A stretch of 64,000 nt of DNA from Ignavibacteriota bacterium (GCA_002746605.1 PDPT01000038.1:24940-88939), one strand, 5' to 3'; counted from the stretch's first letter, positions 20,980 through 32,306 are shown. Made by a program: numbers and translations. The notes: generated by a model from the letters alone, not told the origin.

Positions 20980-21819
20980 ATGGGATGGTTCAAAAGGTCT
21001 AAAGAAAATATTTCTCCAAAGAGTAAAAAATTAGATGTTCCGGATGGGCAATGGAGTAAGTGTGCTAAATGCGGAGAAATAATTTATGCCCGGCAATTAG
21101 AACTAAACTATTACGTTTGTTTTAAATGTAATCACCATTTTAGAGTTGGAAGCAAAGAATACATAGATTTGTTGTTCGATAAAAACTCATTTAAAGAACT
21201 TGATAAAAAAATGAAATCGAGCGATCCATTAGAATTTGAAGACACAAAAAAATATAACGATAGAATTTCTGCAACTATTAAAAAAAGTAAATTAAATGAT
21301 GCTGTAAAAACTGGAATAGGAAATATCAACGGAAGGAAAACGGCTTTTGCTTGTATGGATTTTAGATTTATTGGCGGAAGTATGGGTTCTGTAGTCGGTG
21401 AAAAAATTTCTCGTGCAATAGATAAAGCTTATAATAACAAAATTCCTATGATAATTATTTCTCAAAGTGGTGGAGCAAGAATGATGGAAGGAGCACTTTC
21501 TTTAATGCAAATGGCAAAAACCAGCAGTCGCCTTGCTCGTCTTTCGGAAGCAGGTTTGCCTTTCATTTCCATTTTAACAGACCCAACTACTGGTGGAACA
21601 ACAGCAAGTTATGCCATGCTTGGTGATGTAATTATTGCCGAACCAAATGCACTTATCGGTTTTGCGGGACCAAGGGTTATTAAGCAAACTATTGGACGTG
21701 ATTTACCTAAAGGATTTCAGCGTTCGGAATTTTTATTAGAAAATGGTTTTATCGATTTTATTGTTGAAAGAAAAAATCTAAAAGAAAAAATCTATCAATT
21801 GATACAATATATGAACTAA
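20980..21819 (+). CDS. accD: Acetyl-CoA carboxylase carboxyltransferase subunit beta
   Basis: CxxC zinc ribbon (CAKCGEIIY...CFKCNHHFR), [37 protein letters not shown]. Confidence 0.95.
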   Translation: MGWFKRSKENISPKSKKLDVPDGQWSKCAKCGEIIYARQLELNYYVCFKCNHHFRVGSKEYIDLLFDKNSFKELDKKMKSSDPLEFEDTKKYNDRISATIKKSKLNDAVKTGIGNINGRKTAFACMDFRFIGGSMGSVVGEKISRAIDKAYNNKIPMIIISQSGGARMMEGALSLMQMAKTSSRLARLSEAGLPFISILTDPTTGGTTASYAMLGDVIIAEPNALIGFAGPRVIKQTIGRDLPKGFQRSEFLLENGFIDFIVERKNLKEKIYQLIQYMN

Positions 21820-22003
21820 TTTTATAAAATTTTGGCTTTAAGAAGTCAACTCTACAGAAAAATTAAATAAATATGCGTTACAACAATATGATGATTTGAA
21901 ACCGTACTTTGCATATTACGATATTTTTACCACCTAAAATACCACAATATTATTTTTATAATTTTGTTAAATTTGTATTTGCTAAATTTTACTATTAAGG
22001 TCT

Positions 22004-22990
22004 ATGAAAAGTAGAAAAAGAAGAATATTAAGTGGAATGCGTCCGACAGGGAAACTTCATCTTGGTCATTATGTGGGAGCATTAGAGAATTGGGTAAACC
22101 TTCAGGATGAGTATCAAAGTTACCACTTAATTGCTGATTTACATGTTTTAACTACTAACTTGGATACATCTAATATTTATAATAATACAATTGAAATGGT
22201 TATTGATTGGTTGGCAGTTGGACTTGATCCGAAGAAGAGTCCGTTTTTTAGGCAATCTAAAATAAAGGAGCATTACGAGCTATTTTTAGTTTTCTCGATG
22301 CTTGTAACAAAAGCCAGATTGGAAAGAAATCCAACGCTTAAAGACCAAGTTAGAGATTTAAATATTGAAAATATAATTTACGGTCATCTCGGTTATCCTA
22401 TTTTACAATCTGCGGATATTCTTTTGTACAAAGGTGAATTTGTACCTGTTGGAGAAGATCAAATTCCACATGTGGAAATTACAAGAGAAATAGCACGCAA
22501 ATTCAATAAAGAATATGGTAAAGTTTTTAGAGAGCCAAAACCTTTGCTTACAAAGTTTAGTAGATTAGTTGGTTTGGACGGAAATGCTAAAATGAGTAAA
22601 TCATTAAATAATACAATTTTGCTGTCTGATAAACCGGAAGATGTTCAGCAAAAATTAAAAAAAGCTAAAACCGATCCTCAAAAATTAAGGAGAAATGATC
22701 CGGGAAGACCAGAAGTTTGTCTTGTTTTCAGTTACCATAAAAAGTTTAATCTGGAAAAACTCGAACAAATTGAAAGTGGTTGTAAATCCGGTGAATTAGG
22801 CTGTGTCGATTGTAAAACGGAATGCTCTGCAAAAATAAATAGCTTTCTTGAACCAATCTTGGAAAAAAGAAGGTATTACGAAGAAAACTTGAACTTAGTT
22901 AAAGATATTTTGAGTGCAGGTGAAACAGAAGCGAAGAAAGTTGCCTCTCAAACAATGATTGAAGTTAGAGAAGCAATGCAGTTAGGATAA
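22004..22990 (+). CDS. trpS: Tryptophanyl-tRNA synthetase
   Basis: SGMRPTGKLHLGHYVGAL (HIGH-like), KMSKSLNN (KMSKS). Confidence 0.95.
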   Translation: MKSRKRRILSGMRPTGKLHLGHYVGALENWVNLQDEYQSYHLIADLHVLTTNLDTSNIYNNTIEMVIDWLAVGLDPKKSPFFRQSKIKEHYELFLVFSMLVTKARLERNPTLKDQVRDLNIENIIYGHLGYPILQSADILLYKGEFVPVGEDQIPHVEITREIARKFNKEYGKVFREPKPLLTKFSRLVGLDGNAKMSKSLNNTILLSDKPEDVQQKLKKAKTDPQKLRRNDPGRPEVCLVFSYHKKFNLEKLEQIESGCKSGELGCVDCKTECSAKINSFLEPILEKRRYYEENLNLVKDILSAGETEAKKVASQTMIEVREAMQLG

Positions 22991-22993
22991 ATT

Positions 22994-23713
22994 TTGTATA
23001 GAATTAAATTAAATACTTTTGAAGGTCCTTTAGATTTATTACTTTTTTTTATTCGAAGAGATGAATTGGATATTTACGATATTCCCATTTCTAAAATAAC
23101 AAAAGAGTTTATTGAGTATCTGCATCTTTTAGAGCAATTAGATTTAGAAATAGCAGGTGATTTTTTACTGATGGCTGCAACTTTGATGCAGATAAAAGTC
23201 CGTATGCTGCTCCCACGAGAAGTTGATGAGAAGGGCGAGGAAATTGATCCGAGAACTGATTTAGTAAATGCTTTAATTGAGTACAAACGCTATAAAGAAA
23301 TGACAGATGAATTTTCTTATCTTGAAGCTAATCAAATGAAAATTTATTACAGAGGAAATTACGAGAAAGATGAGAAAGAAAATTTGCCCGATTTGGATAT
23401 TGTGTTAAAGAATATTACACTTTATGATTTGATTAAATCTTTTCAATCGGCTATTGCAGAAAAACCAAAGGAAATTATACACGAAGTTAAAAAACTAAAC
23501 GTGAGTATTGATGACCAAATTATTTATATAAAAAATATGATTAAAAAAGAAAATAAACTTAATTTCATTAAGTTAGTAAAAGGAATAACAGAAAAAATGA
23601 AAGTTGTAATAACTTTTATAGCTCTTTTGGAACTAATAAAAATGGGTGAAGTTGGTTTGCGTGAATCCCAAAATTTTAACGATTTTGAAATTTATTCTTT
23701 GCAAAATGGATAA
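22994..23713 (+). CDS. scpA: Segregation and condensation protein A
   Basis: N-terminus YRIKLNTFEGPLDLLLFFIRRDELDIYDIPISKIT. Confidence 0.93.
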   Translation: MYRIKLNTFEGPLDLLLFFIRRDELDIYDIPISKITKEFIEYLHLLEQLDLEIAGDFLLMAATLMQIKVRMLLPREVDEKGEEIDPRTDLVNALIEYKRYKEMTDEFSYLEANQMKIYYRGNYEKDEKENLPDLDIVLKNITLYDLIKSFQSAIAEKPKEIIHEVKKLNVSIDDQIIYIKNMIKKENKLNFIKLVKGITEKMKVVITFIALLELIKMGEVGLRESQNFNDFEIYSLQNG

Positions 23714-24356
23714 TATATATAAATCAATAATAGAAGCTCTTATTTTTGCTTCCGATGACCCTATAAATTCATCGGAAATTATAAAAGCCATAAAAGAAAT
23801 CGATGGGAACGATACCAAAATTACAAATACCGATGTACAAAAAAGCGTGGCAGAATTAAATGAAAAATATAACAATGAAGATACATCATTCAAAATTTTA
23901 TCAATAGCTGATGGATTTGTATTCGGTACTAAAAAAGAATATGCAAAATATGTAGGTTATCTTTCGACAGAAAAAAGTAAGCGGAAACTTAGTCAGGCTG
24001 CACTCGAAACTCTTTCAATTATTGCTTATAAACAACCGGTTACAAAACCTGAGATTGAGAGTATAAGAGGAGTAAATTCAGATTATATGATTAATACACT
24101 TTTGGAAAAAACTCTCATTACAATTATTGGCAGAGCTGAATCACTTGGCCGTCCGTTACTTTACGGAACAACTCGAGAATTTCTAATGTATTTTGGTCTC
24201 AATAAATTAACTGATTTACCTAAACCGAGAGAAATTAATGAAATTGTTAAAGATGCCGATTTTTTAGAGCAGAAAAGAAAAATTATGATGAATGATATAG
24301 AAGAAAATTTAGAAAAAGATTTAACAGATAGTGAAAATGATAGTTCGGTTGAATAA
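23706..24356 (+). CDS. scpB: Segregation and condensation protein B
   Basis: IEALIFASDDPI..., SQAALETLSIIAYKQPVTKPEIESIRGV. Likely ATG at 23706, overlapping scpA. Confidence 0.93.
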   Translation: MDNIYKSIIEALIFASDDPINSSEIIKAIKEIDGNDTKITNTDVQKSVAELNEKYNNEDTSFKILSIADGFVFGTKKEYAKYVGYLSTEKSKRKLSQAALETLSIIAYKQPVTKPEIESIRGVNSDYMINTLLEKTLITIIGRAESLGRPLLYGTTREFLMYFGLNKLTDLPKPREINEIVKDADFLEQKRKIMMNDIEENLEKDLTDSENDSSVE

Positions 24357-25044
24357 ATATTTGTCTGAATGTGGAGCAGCATCCCGCAGAAAGTCCGACA
24401 AATTAATCTTAGAAGGAAGGGTTACTGTAAATGGGAGCATGGTTTTGGAGCTTGGCACCAAAATTGATTCCGATAATGATGAAGTCAAAATTGACGGCGA
24501 AAAATTAAAAATTCAAAAGAAACGATACTTTTTGCTTAATAAACCTAAAGGTGTAATTACTTCAACGAAGGATGAAAAAAATAGAACAACTGTCGTTGAT
24601 TTAATAAAAACAAGAGAAAAAATTTTTCCGGTAGGAAGATTGGATTTTAATACAACCGGTTTACTTTTACTTACAAACGATGGAGAATTTGCAAATTTCC
24701 TTACACATCCTAAAAATAAAATTGAAAGAGAATATTTAACTATTCTTGATAAACCATTAGAAAAAGAGGCTAAAGAAAAGTTACTTAAAGGAATTTATCT
24801 CGATAAAAGAAAGAGTTTTTTTACTAAAATAAGTTATCCAAAGAGAAATAATTTTTCTTATGTTAGTGCTACAACTATTGAAGGAAGAAATCACTTTGTT
24901 AAAAGAATGTTCAACCTTTTAGGTTATAGAGTTAAAGAGTTAGAAAGAATAAGATTCGGTAATTTTAATATTAGAAATATCGAAAGAGGAAGTTATATAC
25001 AATTAACTGAAAAAGAAATTAAGAAAATAATGCAAATAAAATAA
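24337..25044 (+). CDS. 16S/23S rRNA pseudouridine synthase (RsuA/RluB family)
   Basis: S4 domain (RLNKYLSECGAASRRKSD), FPVGRLDFNTTGLLLLTNDGE. ATG at 24337 preferred over GTG 24331. Confidence 0.92.
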   Translation: MIVRLNKYLSECGAASRRKSDKLILEGRVTVNGSMVLELGTKIDSDNDEVKIDGEKLKIQKKRYFLLNKPKGVITSTKDEKNRTTVVDLIKTREKIFPVGRLDFNTTGLLLLTNDGEFANFLTHPKNKIEREYLTILDKPLEKEAKEKLLKGIYLDKRKSFFTKISYPKRNNFSYVSATTIEGRNHFVKRMFNLLGYRVKELERIRFGNFNIRNIERGSYIQLTEKEIKKIMQIK

Positions 25045-25050
25045 ATACTG

Positions 25051-26571
25051 TTGGAGGAATACTTGGAAAACCAATCCCACGAAAAAGAATTAAATACCTT
25101 GATTGAGAGACGTTTTGAAGAATTGGATGAAATCCAAAAAATGGGGATTTTACCTTATGAATACAAATATGATGTTGATTCTTATTCAATGCAGATAAAA
25201 AATAATTTTGAAAACTTTGAAAATAAAGATGTTAGCATTGCCGGAAGGTTAATGGCAATAAGAAAAATGGGCAAAGCTTCTTTTGCACAAATACAAGATA
25301 AAGAGGGAAAGATTCAAATTTATCTTAAGAGAGATGAACTTAATGAGCAATACACAATTTTTAAACTTCTGGATATTGGTGATATAATTGGAATAAAAGG
25401 ATTTGTTTTCAAAACCAGAACCGGAGAAATTTCTGTTCATACAAAAGAATTGAAGCTATTGGCAAAATCATTAAGACCAATTCCTATTGCCAAAGAAACT
25501 ACAGATGCGGATGGTAATAAAGTTATTCATGATCAATTTGCCGATAAAGAGTTACGGTACAGACAAAGATATGTAGATTTAATTGTTAATCCGGAAATTA
25601 AGAATGTATTTGTGAAGCGTTCAAAAATTATCTCTTCAATGAGAACTTTTTTGGATAATAATGAATTTCTCGAAGTTGAAACTCCCGTGCTCCAATCACT
25701 TTATGGCGGAGCAGCCGCACGTCCGTTTGTAACTCATCACAATGCTCTAGATATGAAATTGTATATGAGAATTGCTGATGAACTTTATCTAAAAAGATTA
25801 ATTGTCGGTGGATTTGATAGAGTTTATGAAATTGCAAAAGACTTTAGAAACGAGGGAATGGATAAAACCCACAATCCCGAATTCACAATGATGGAACTTT
25901 ATGTCGCTTACAAAGACTATGAATGGATGATGAAATTTGTAGAAAAAATGTTTCACCATATAATTCTGGAAGTTGTAGGTTCAGCCAAAGTTGATATTGA
26001 AGGTCAACAAATTGATTTTACACCACCTTGGAATAGAGTTTCTATGGTTAACGAACTTAAAAAAGAAACCGGAATTGATGTTTTGGAAATATCAAAAGAG
26101 GAATTAGCCAAAGAAGTTAAAAAACGAGGAGTTAAACTTTCGGGCAGTGAAAGTAAAGGAAAACTTATAGATGAATTATTTTCTGAAGTTGTTGAAGCAA
26201 AACTTATTCAACCGACATTTGTTACAGATTATCCGGTTGAACTTTCTCCACTTGCTAAAAAGCACAGAACAAAAAAAGGTCTTGTAGAAAGGTTCGAAGG
26301 TTTTGTAATGGGAAGAGAAATCTGCAATGCCTTTAGTGAGTTAAACGATCCGATTGACCAAAAAGAAAGGTTTGTGGAGCAAGCAAGATTTAAAGATGAA
26401 GGTGATGAAGAAGCTCATCAAATTGATGAAGATTATGTAAGAGCTTTAGAATACGGAATGCCGCCAACAGCTGGTTTGGGAGTTGGAATTGACAGGCTTG
26501 TAATGTTGTTCACAAATCAAGTTTCAATCAGAGATGTAATTTTATTTCCACAAATGAGACCTGAGAAATAA
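25051..26571 (+). CDS. lysS: Lysyl-tRNA synthetase (class II)
   Basis: [56 protein letters not shown]. Confidence 0.95.
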   Translation: MEEYLENQSHEKELNTLIERRFEELDEIQKMGILPYEYKYDVDSYSMQIKNNFENFENKDVSIAGRLMAIRKMGKASFAQIQDKEGKIQIYLKRDELNEQYTIFKLLDIGDIIGIKGFVFKTRTGEISVHTKELKLLAKSLRPIPIAKETTDADGNKVIHDQFADKELRYRQRYVDLIVNPEIKNVFVKRSKIISSMRTFLDNNEFLEVETPVLQSLYGGAAARPFVTHHNALDMKLYMRIADELYLKRLIVGGFDRVYEIAKDFRNEGMDKTHNPEFTMMELYVAYKDYEWMMKFVEKMFHHIILEVVGSAKVDIEGQQIDFTPPWNRVSMVNELKKETGIDVLEISKEELAKEVKKRGVKLSGSESKGKLIDELFSEVVEAKLIQPTFVTDYPVELSPLAKKHRTKKGLVERFEGFVMGREICNAFSELNDPIDQKERFVEQARFKDEGDEEAHQIDEDYVRALEYGMPPTAGLGVGIDRLVMLFTNQVSIRDVILFPQMRPEK

Positions 26572-26751
26572 AGATTTATCTCTGTTAAAAAATGAAAATG
26601 GAATTCTAACTTGTATTCTTGATTATGAAAACAACAAAGTAAATTATTATGGAAAAGTTAGAGTTCCTCATTAAAGAATTAATGTAAAATAAATGGAATG
26701 CTTTATTTTATTGCAGAAGAGAAACATAATTTATAAAAAAGGGATAGCTAT

Positions 26752-27744
26752 ATGCATAAAAAAATAAGATTGCATTATAAAGCAAAAGTATTTTTTTTAT
26801 CTCTTTTTTTTATAAGCTTTCCAAAATTTGCTCAACAAGATTCAGTACATTTTACAAATTCTCCAAGAATTCCGTTAAGTTTAATGAGCAGAAAAATTCC
26901 AGCAAATGTTAATTCATTTCGGACAAAAATTAATTATCCTGTATTGGCAGGAATAACTCTCGGATATTCAGCAAGTATCTATAAAATTACTAATTACTAC
27001 AAAAATACTTGGTGGAAAACAGATTCAAATTATATTTATGATAAAAGTTTTAATGTAGTTTCTGATAACCAATATGCTTTGAACATTGATAAATTCGGAC
27101 ATGCTTTTGGTTCTGCTGTTATATCTCATTTTTTGTCTGCAGGTTTTGAGGCTTCCAATTTTGAGGAAGAAACTGCAGTTTGGCTTGGAGCTATAGGTGG
27201 GTTTGGAATGCAATTATATGTTGAAATTCAGGATGGTTATTCTCCCAAAGATAAGTTAACCGGTAAGCCAAAGTGGGGATTTAGCCCGGGTGATGCAATC
27301 GCTGACTTATTGGGAGCAAGTTATTTTGTGGCACGTTATTATTACCCGTTTCTCAACAATTTTCAGATGCGAGTAAGTTATTATCCTTCGGATGATTTGT
27401 TAAATGGGAAAAAACCCGATAACAATTTTTCTGATGATTACGAAGGGCAAAAATTGTGGTTAGCAGTTAGAATGAAAAACTTACTCCCCAAAAATATTTC
27501 AGAATATTGGCCTCAATTCTTAATGTTATCACTTGGTTATCATGTAAGTGGAATTGATAAGAATTCTACTGTTAAGGATATTGAGCCTCATTATTATCTT
27601 GCACTAGATTTTGATGCCGAAGTAATTCCACTTTATGGAAAATTTTGGTCATTTATAAAAAACACATTGAACTACATTCATTTTCCAATGCCGGGCATTG
27701 AATTTTCTAAAGAAGGAATTAAGTTTGCACTTATTATTTTTTAA
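26752..27744 (+). CDS. DUF2279-like predicted periplasmic/outer-membrane protein
   Basis: Signal peptide; DKFGHAFGSAVISH and QDGYSPKDKLTGKPKWGFSPGDAIADLLGA motifs. Confidence 0.7.
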   Translation: MHKKIRLHYKAKVFFLSLFFISFPKFAQQDSVHFTNSPRIPLSLMSRKIPANVNSFRTKINYPVLAGITLGYSASIYKITNYYKNTWWKTDSNYIYDKSFNVVSDNQYALNIDKFGHAFGSAVISHFLSAGFEASNFEEETAVWLGAIGGFGMQLYVEIQDGYSPKDKLTGKPKWGFSPGDAIADLLGASYFVARYYYPFLNNFQMRVSYYPSDDLLNGKKPDNNFSDDYEGQKLWLAVRMKNLLPKNISEYWPQFLMLSLGYHVSGIDKNSTVKDIEPHYYLALDFDAEVIPLYGKFWSFIKNTLNYIHFPMPGIEFSKEGIKFALIIF

Positions 27745-27747
27745 TTT

Positions 27748-28479
27748 ATGATTAAATACAGTATAATTATACCGACATTAAACGAAGAAAAACTGCTCCC
27801 AAATCTTCTTGAAACCTTATCCGATTCTGAATTTAAAAAAAAATATGAATATGAAATAATTATTTCCGATGGAGGGAGCACGGACTCAACTATTCTTGTT
27901 GCTGAAAAATATGCGGATAAAATAATAGAAATAAATAATGATGAAAAACAAAATATTGCTATGGGAAGAAATATTGGTGCCCAAAATGCCTCTGGTGAAT
28001 TTTTCATTTTCTTCAACGGAGATATCTATCCTAAAAATTTAGAAAAAGTATTCAAAAAAATTGAAGATAAAATTATCAATTCCGATTATGCTGCTATAAG
28101 TTCTTTTGTTAAAGTTTTCCCTGATGAAGAAAAATTTATTGATAAAATATTTTCTACATTTTATAGTTATTATTTTTGGTCATTAAATATTTTTGGCTTG
28201 GGAATGGGAAGGGGAGAATGCCATATTTTAAGCAGAAAAATTTTTGAAGAATTCGGCGGTTACAATGAAAATCTTGCAGCAGGGGAAGATTTTGATTTAT
28301 ACAAAAGAATAAGAAAAAAATATAAAATTTATACGGCGAGAGACTTAATAGTTTACGAATCACCAAGACGTTACAGAAAATTAGGACATTTTAGAATCCT
28401 TTTTACATGGTTAATAAATAGTATTTATATTATTTTTACAAAAAAATCGAAATCAAATGAATGGAAACCTATAAGGTAA
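27748..28479 (+). CDS. Family 2 glycosyltransferase
   Basis: YSIIIPTLNEEKLLPNLLETL, IISDGGSTDSTI, FFNGDIYP. Confidence 0.9.
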   Translation: MIKYSIIIPTLNEEKLLPNLLETLSDSEFKKKYEYEIIISDGGSTDSTILVAEKYADKIIEINNDEKQNIAMGRNIGAQNASGEFFIFFNGDIYPKNLEKVFKKIEDKIINSDYAAISSFVKVFPDEEKFIDKIFSTFYSYYFWSLNIFGLGMGRGECHILSRKIFEEFGGYNENLAAGEDFDLYKRIRKKYKIYTARDLIVYESPRRYRKLGHFRILFTWLINSIYIIFTKKSKSNEWKPIR

Positions 28480-28488
28480 AATTAAAAA

Positions 28489-30165
28489 ATGTTAAAAAAA
28501 TCCGTTAAGTTAACCTTTATCTTTATTTTTTTGCAGCTTACTACTTTTGCTCAAGTCGGTTACGTAGAAGTTGAGGATGATATTTATGAATTCCTTGAAA
28601 GAATGAGTAGGCTCCATATCATAAAGAATTATGATGCTTTCCAAATTCCTAAAACGAGAAAAGAAATAGCTAAATACTTAAAAAAAATATTGAATAATAA
28701 AGATAAACTACATCAAACGGATATTAATAAGCTAACCGATTATTTTATGGATTTTGAGCTTGAACTTACCTCAGAAATGCATAATGATTATAAACTTTTA
28801 CCTGACTTTAATTTAAGTTATATCTTAACGGATAAGAATAAATTTTTATATCAAATATATGATTCATCAGGTAGCTCAATCTTTATAAATTTTGTTGGCG
28901 AACTTAAAAACATTAATCTTTCAAAAAATAATAAAAATAAAAATTCCCTTATCTATAAATTTGGCGGAAAAGTTAGAGCTTCACTTTATAACAATTTTGG
29001 TTTTTACATAAATTCTACCAATGGCTCATTCTTTGGAAATAAAGAATTAGCACAAAATTACTCCAGTTTAAGGTATAATTATAAATTTCATCAAACATCA
29101 TCTTCTAACTTAGGGAATGATTTTTTTGATGAAACATCTTCTTATTTGGTGTTTGAAAATAATTTTATGAATTTAAAGATTGGTAATGATAGAAACCTAA
29201 TCGGTTATGGAAAAGAAAAATTTTTATTAAGCAACAATGCTCCACGAATGGATTACTTGAATTTTAATGTTAAATACAAAACGCTAAACTTTACTTTTTA
29301 TCACGGAAAACTACTTGGTTCAGAATCTTTCTCTTTTGATTCGCTTCAAGGTAATGTTAACAAAGTTGTTGATAAATATTGGGTTTATCACAGATTTGGT
29401 CTTAATTTCTCAAGACACTTTAAATTTGGTATTGGAGAAATAATAATTTACGGGAACAGAAATATTGATTTTTCTTATCTAAATCCAATAAATTTTTACA
29501 AAAGTGCGGAGCACGCTAATCGTGATCGAGATAATTCAATGTTATTTATCGATGTAGAAAATAATTCTATCTATAGAACAAGAATTTATTCCACACTTTT
29601 AATTGACGATATTGATTTTGGAAAATTAGGCACCGGCTGGTATGGGAACCAAATTTTATTTACTTTAGGAGCAAATTCAAGCATTTTTTATAATTTTTTC
29701 CCTTTGGATCTGGAATTGCAATACACCAGAATTGATCCTTATGTTTTTACTCACAGAATTTCTGATAATAATTACACAAACTTAAATTACAGCTTAGGAA
29801 CAACACTTCAGCCAAATACCAGTTCAATAAATCTCGGATTTAATTATTATCCACATTACAGATTTTCAATTAAAGGAAATTTCAAATATTCTGTGCACGG
29901 AAATAATTTGTACGATAACCAAAATAAGTTAATTAAGAATCTTGGTGGAAATATCTTAAACGGACACAGAATTGGTGATGCGGAAAAAGTATTTTTCTTG
30001 AAAGGAGATAAAGAATACTTCAGAGAATACAGATTAACTCTTAATTATGAACCGATTAAGAATTGGCATTTCGTGTTAAATCTAAATTATTTCTATAACT
30101 TATTATCTAATTCACAACATCAAAAAGAGTTTTTTACTTCTTTTTCTATTTTAACAAAAATTTAA
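28489..30165 (+). CDS. Wzi-like capsule assembly / outer-membrane beta-barrel protein
   Basis: Signal peptide, 558 aa, barrel-like strands, FGIGEIIIYGNRNIDFSYLNPINFYKSAEHANRDRDN pattern. Confidence 0.6.
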   Translation: MLKKSVKLTFIFIFLQLTTFAQVGYVEVEDDIYEFLERMSRLHIIKNYDAFQIPKTRKEIAKYLKKILNNKDKLHQTDINKLTDYFMDFELELTSEMHNDYKLLPDFNLSYILTDKNKFLYQIYDSSGSSIFINFVGELKNINLSKNNKNKNSLIYKFGGKVRASLYNNFGFYINSTNGSFFGNKELAQNYSSLRYNYKFHQTSSSNLGNDFFDETSSYLVFENNFMNLKIGNDRNLIGYGKEKFLLSNNAPRMDYLNFNVKYKTLNFTFYHGKLLGSESFSFDSLQGNVNKVVDKYWVYHRFGLNFSRHFKFGIGEIIIYGNRNIDFSYLNPINFYKSAEHANRDRDNSMLFIDVENNSIYRTRIYSTLLIDDIDFGKLGTGWYGNQILFTLGANSSIFYNFFPLDLELQYTRIDPYVFTHRISDNNYTNLNYSLGTTLQPNTSSINLGFNYYPHYRFSIKGNFKYSVHGNNLYDNQNKLIKNLGGNILNGHRIGDAEKVFFLKGDKEYFREYRLTLNYEPIKNWHFVLNLNYFYNLLSNSQHQKEFFTSFSILTKI

Positions 30166-30169
30166 TTTT

Positions 30170-31780
30170 ATGAAATTAAATAAAGTATTTTCCATTTTTT
30201 TATTGGTAGCAATTTTTGCAATCGGAGTTTTTTTAGGACTAATATTTAATGAAAACTTTTCAGATGAAGACCGTTTCCAAAGTAAAAAATTTGACGAAGT
30301 TTTAACTTTCACCAACAAGTATTATCATAAAGAAACATCGAAAGAAAAATTAGTAGAGAATGCTATTAAAGGAATGCTGGAGGAATTAGATCCGCATTCA
30401 ATATATATCCCTCCGCAAAAACAAGCCGGCATAGCAGAACAACTTAGAGGACAGTTTGACGGAGTTGGTATTGAGTATCAAATAATTAAAGATACAATTT
30501 TTGTCATTTCGGCAATTCCCGGTGGACCGGGTGAAGCCGTAGGACTTATGCCCGGCGATAGAATAATTAAAATTAATAACAAAAGCAGTATCGGATTTTC
30601 CGAATTGGATGTTGTAAGAAATTTACGAGGCAAAAAGGGAACAAGTGTTAATATAACCGTCTTTAGAAAATACTCAAACAATATTATTGATTTCAAAATT
30701 ATTAGAGATATTGTGCCCCTTAATTCCGTAGAAACAGCAATTATGATTGATGATTCAATCGGTTATATTATATTGAACAAATTTATAGCAACATCTACGG
30801 ATGAAGTAAAAAATGCATTGAGATACCTTACCGAAAGAGGAATGAAAAAGCTGATTCTTGATTTAAGAAATAACCCCGGCGGCTACATGGAGCAAGCTTA
30901 TGAAATAGCCGATCTCTTTATCAGCGATAATAAACTTCTTCTTTTTACAAAAAACAGAAAAAATGAGATAGCTGCTGAATATAAAGCCGAAATAAAATAT
31001 CCCTACGAAAATTTACCTTTAATAATTTTAGTCAATAATGGTTCCGCTTCTTCAAGTGAAATCTTATCAGGAGCAATTCAGGATTGGGATAGAGGTTTAA
31101 TTGTGGGCGAAACTACTTTTGGCAAAGGATTAGTTCAGAGACCTTTTACTTTAGAAGACGGTTCTGTTGTCCGATTAACAATTTCTAAGTATTATACCCC
31201 CTCAGGAAGGGCTATACAAAGAGATTATGAAAACAACCCGAACTATTTTGCAATTGTTCCGGCTCAGGAAAAAGAAGGAAACAATATTGAGCATAATCTT
31301 GAAACAGATTCTACGGATAATACTTTTTTTACTAGAGGCGGAAGAAAAATTAAAGCAAATGGCGGAATAACACCCGATTACATTATCAAGAATAGAGAAC
31401 TAACATATTATACAATTTTATTAAAAAGTAAAAATTTATTTAATAGATTCTCAATAAATTATCTTGATAGAAACGGTAAAGAATTGATTCAAAAATATGC
31501 CAATAATTTTTCTGATTTTCAAAATAATTTTGCAATTACCCGAAATGAGATGAAATTATTTATTATGTTTGCAGAAGCTAATGATGTGGTTTTTGCAAAG
31601 GAAAGCTTTAATACCGATAAAGATTATATAGCATATAAAATAAAATCTGAAATTGCTAAAAACTTGTGGAAAAATGAAGGTTTTTATAAAATTTTGTTAA
31701 ATTACGATAAGCAATTTTTAAAAGCTATGGAATTAACCAAACAAAATATTAAAATCATAAATGGAAACTCTAAAAAATAA
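30170..31780 (+). CDS. Carboxy-terminal processing protease, S41 family with PDZ domain
   Basis: LDPHSIYIPP, PDZ segment, ILDLRNNPGG, VNNGSASSSEILSGAIQDWDRG, GKGLVQ. Confidence 0.94.
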   Translation: MKLNKVFSIFLLVAIFAIGVFLGLIFNENFSDEDRFQSKKFDEVLTFTNKYYHKETSKEKLVENAIKGMLEELDPHSIYIPPQKQAGIAEQLRGQFDGVGIEYQIIKDTIFVISAIPGGPGEAVGLMPGDRIIKINNKSSIGFSELDVVRNLRGKKGTSVNITVFRKYSNNIIDFKIIRDIVPLNSVETAIMIDDSIGYIILNKFIATSTDEVKNALRYLTERGMKKLILDLRNNPGGYMEQAYEIADLFISDNKLLLFTKNRKNEIAAEYKAEIKYPYENLPLIILVNNGSASSSEILSGAIQDWDRGLIVGETTFGKGLVQRPFTLEDGSVVRLTISKYYTPSGRAIQRDYENNPNYFAIVPAQEKEGNNIEHNLETDSTDNTFFTRGGRKIKANGGITPDYIIKNRELTYYTILLKSKNLFNRFSINYLDRNGKELIQKYANNFSDFQNNFAITRNEMKLFIMFAEANDVVFAKESFNTDKDYIAYKIKSEIAKNLWKNEGFYKILLNYDKQFLKAMELTKQNIKIINGNSKK

Positions 31781-32297
31781 ATTATTTAAATACAAAGAAT
31801 TATATCCTAATCTGCATGAATCCGTTTTTCTTGCTGAAGGAGTAAAAATAATTGGTGATGTGGAAATCGGGGAAAACTCAAGTATCTGGTATAACTGCGT
31901 TATAAGAGGTGATGTTCACTATGTAAAAATCGGTTATGATACTAATATTCAAGATTTAAGTATGCTGCATGTAACCAATAACAGATTCCCTCTCAATATT
32001 GGCAATCAAGTAACAATAGGGCATAGTGTTAAGCTACACGGTTGCACAATAGAGGATTTATCTTTAGTCGGGATTGGAGCAATAGTTTTAGACGGAGCGG
32101 TTGTAAAAACAAAATCGCTTGTAGCTGCAGGATCGGTAATTAAACCCGGATTTGTCGTTCCAACCGGAAAGTTAGTTGCAGGTGTTCCTGGAAAAATAAT
32201 AAGAAATTTAACCGAAGCGGAAATGAATGATTTTGAGGCTTCAGCTGAAAGATATAAAAAATATACTAAGATAACATTGGAATCATTAAATAAATAA
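31761..32297 (+). CDS. Gamma-carbonic-anhydrase-like hexapeptide-repeat protein
   Basis: Left-handed beta-helix repeats: GDVEIGENSSIWYNCVIRGDVHYVKIGYDTNIQD, HVTNN, TIGHSVKLHGC. Confidence 0.9.
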   Translation: METLKNKLFKYKELYPNLHESVFLAEGVKIIGDVEIGENSSIWYNCVIRGDVHYVKIGYDTNIQDLSMLHVTNNRFPLNIGNQVTIGHSVKLHGCTIEDLSLVGIGAIVLDGAVVKTKSLVAAGSVIKPGFVVPTGKLVAGVPGKIIRNLTEAEMNDFEASAERYKKYTKITLESLNK

Positions 32298-32306
32298 GTA
32301 AGCGTA

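Noticed and set aside
23633-23893. Minus-strand ORF across the scpA/scpB junction
   Set aside because: Antisense to two well-supported genes.
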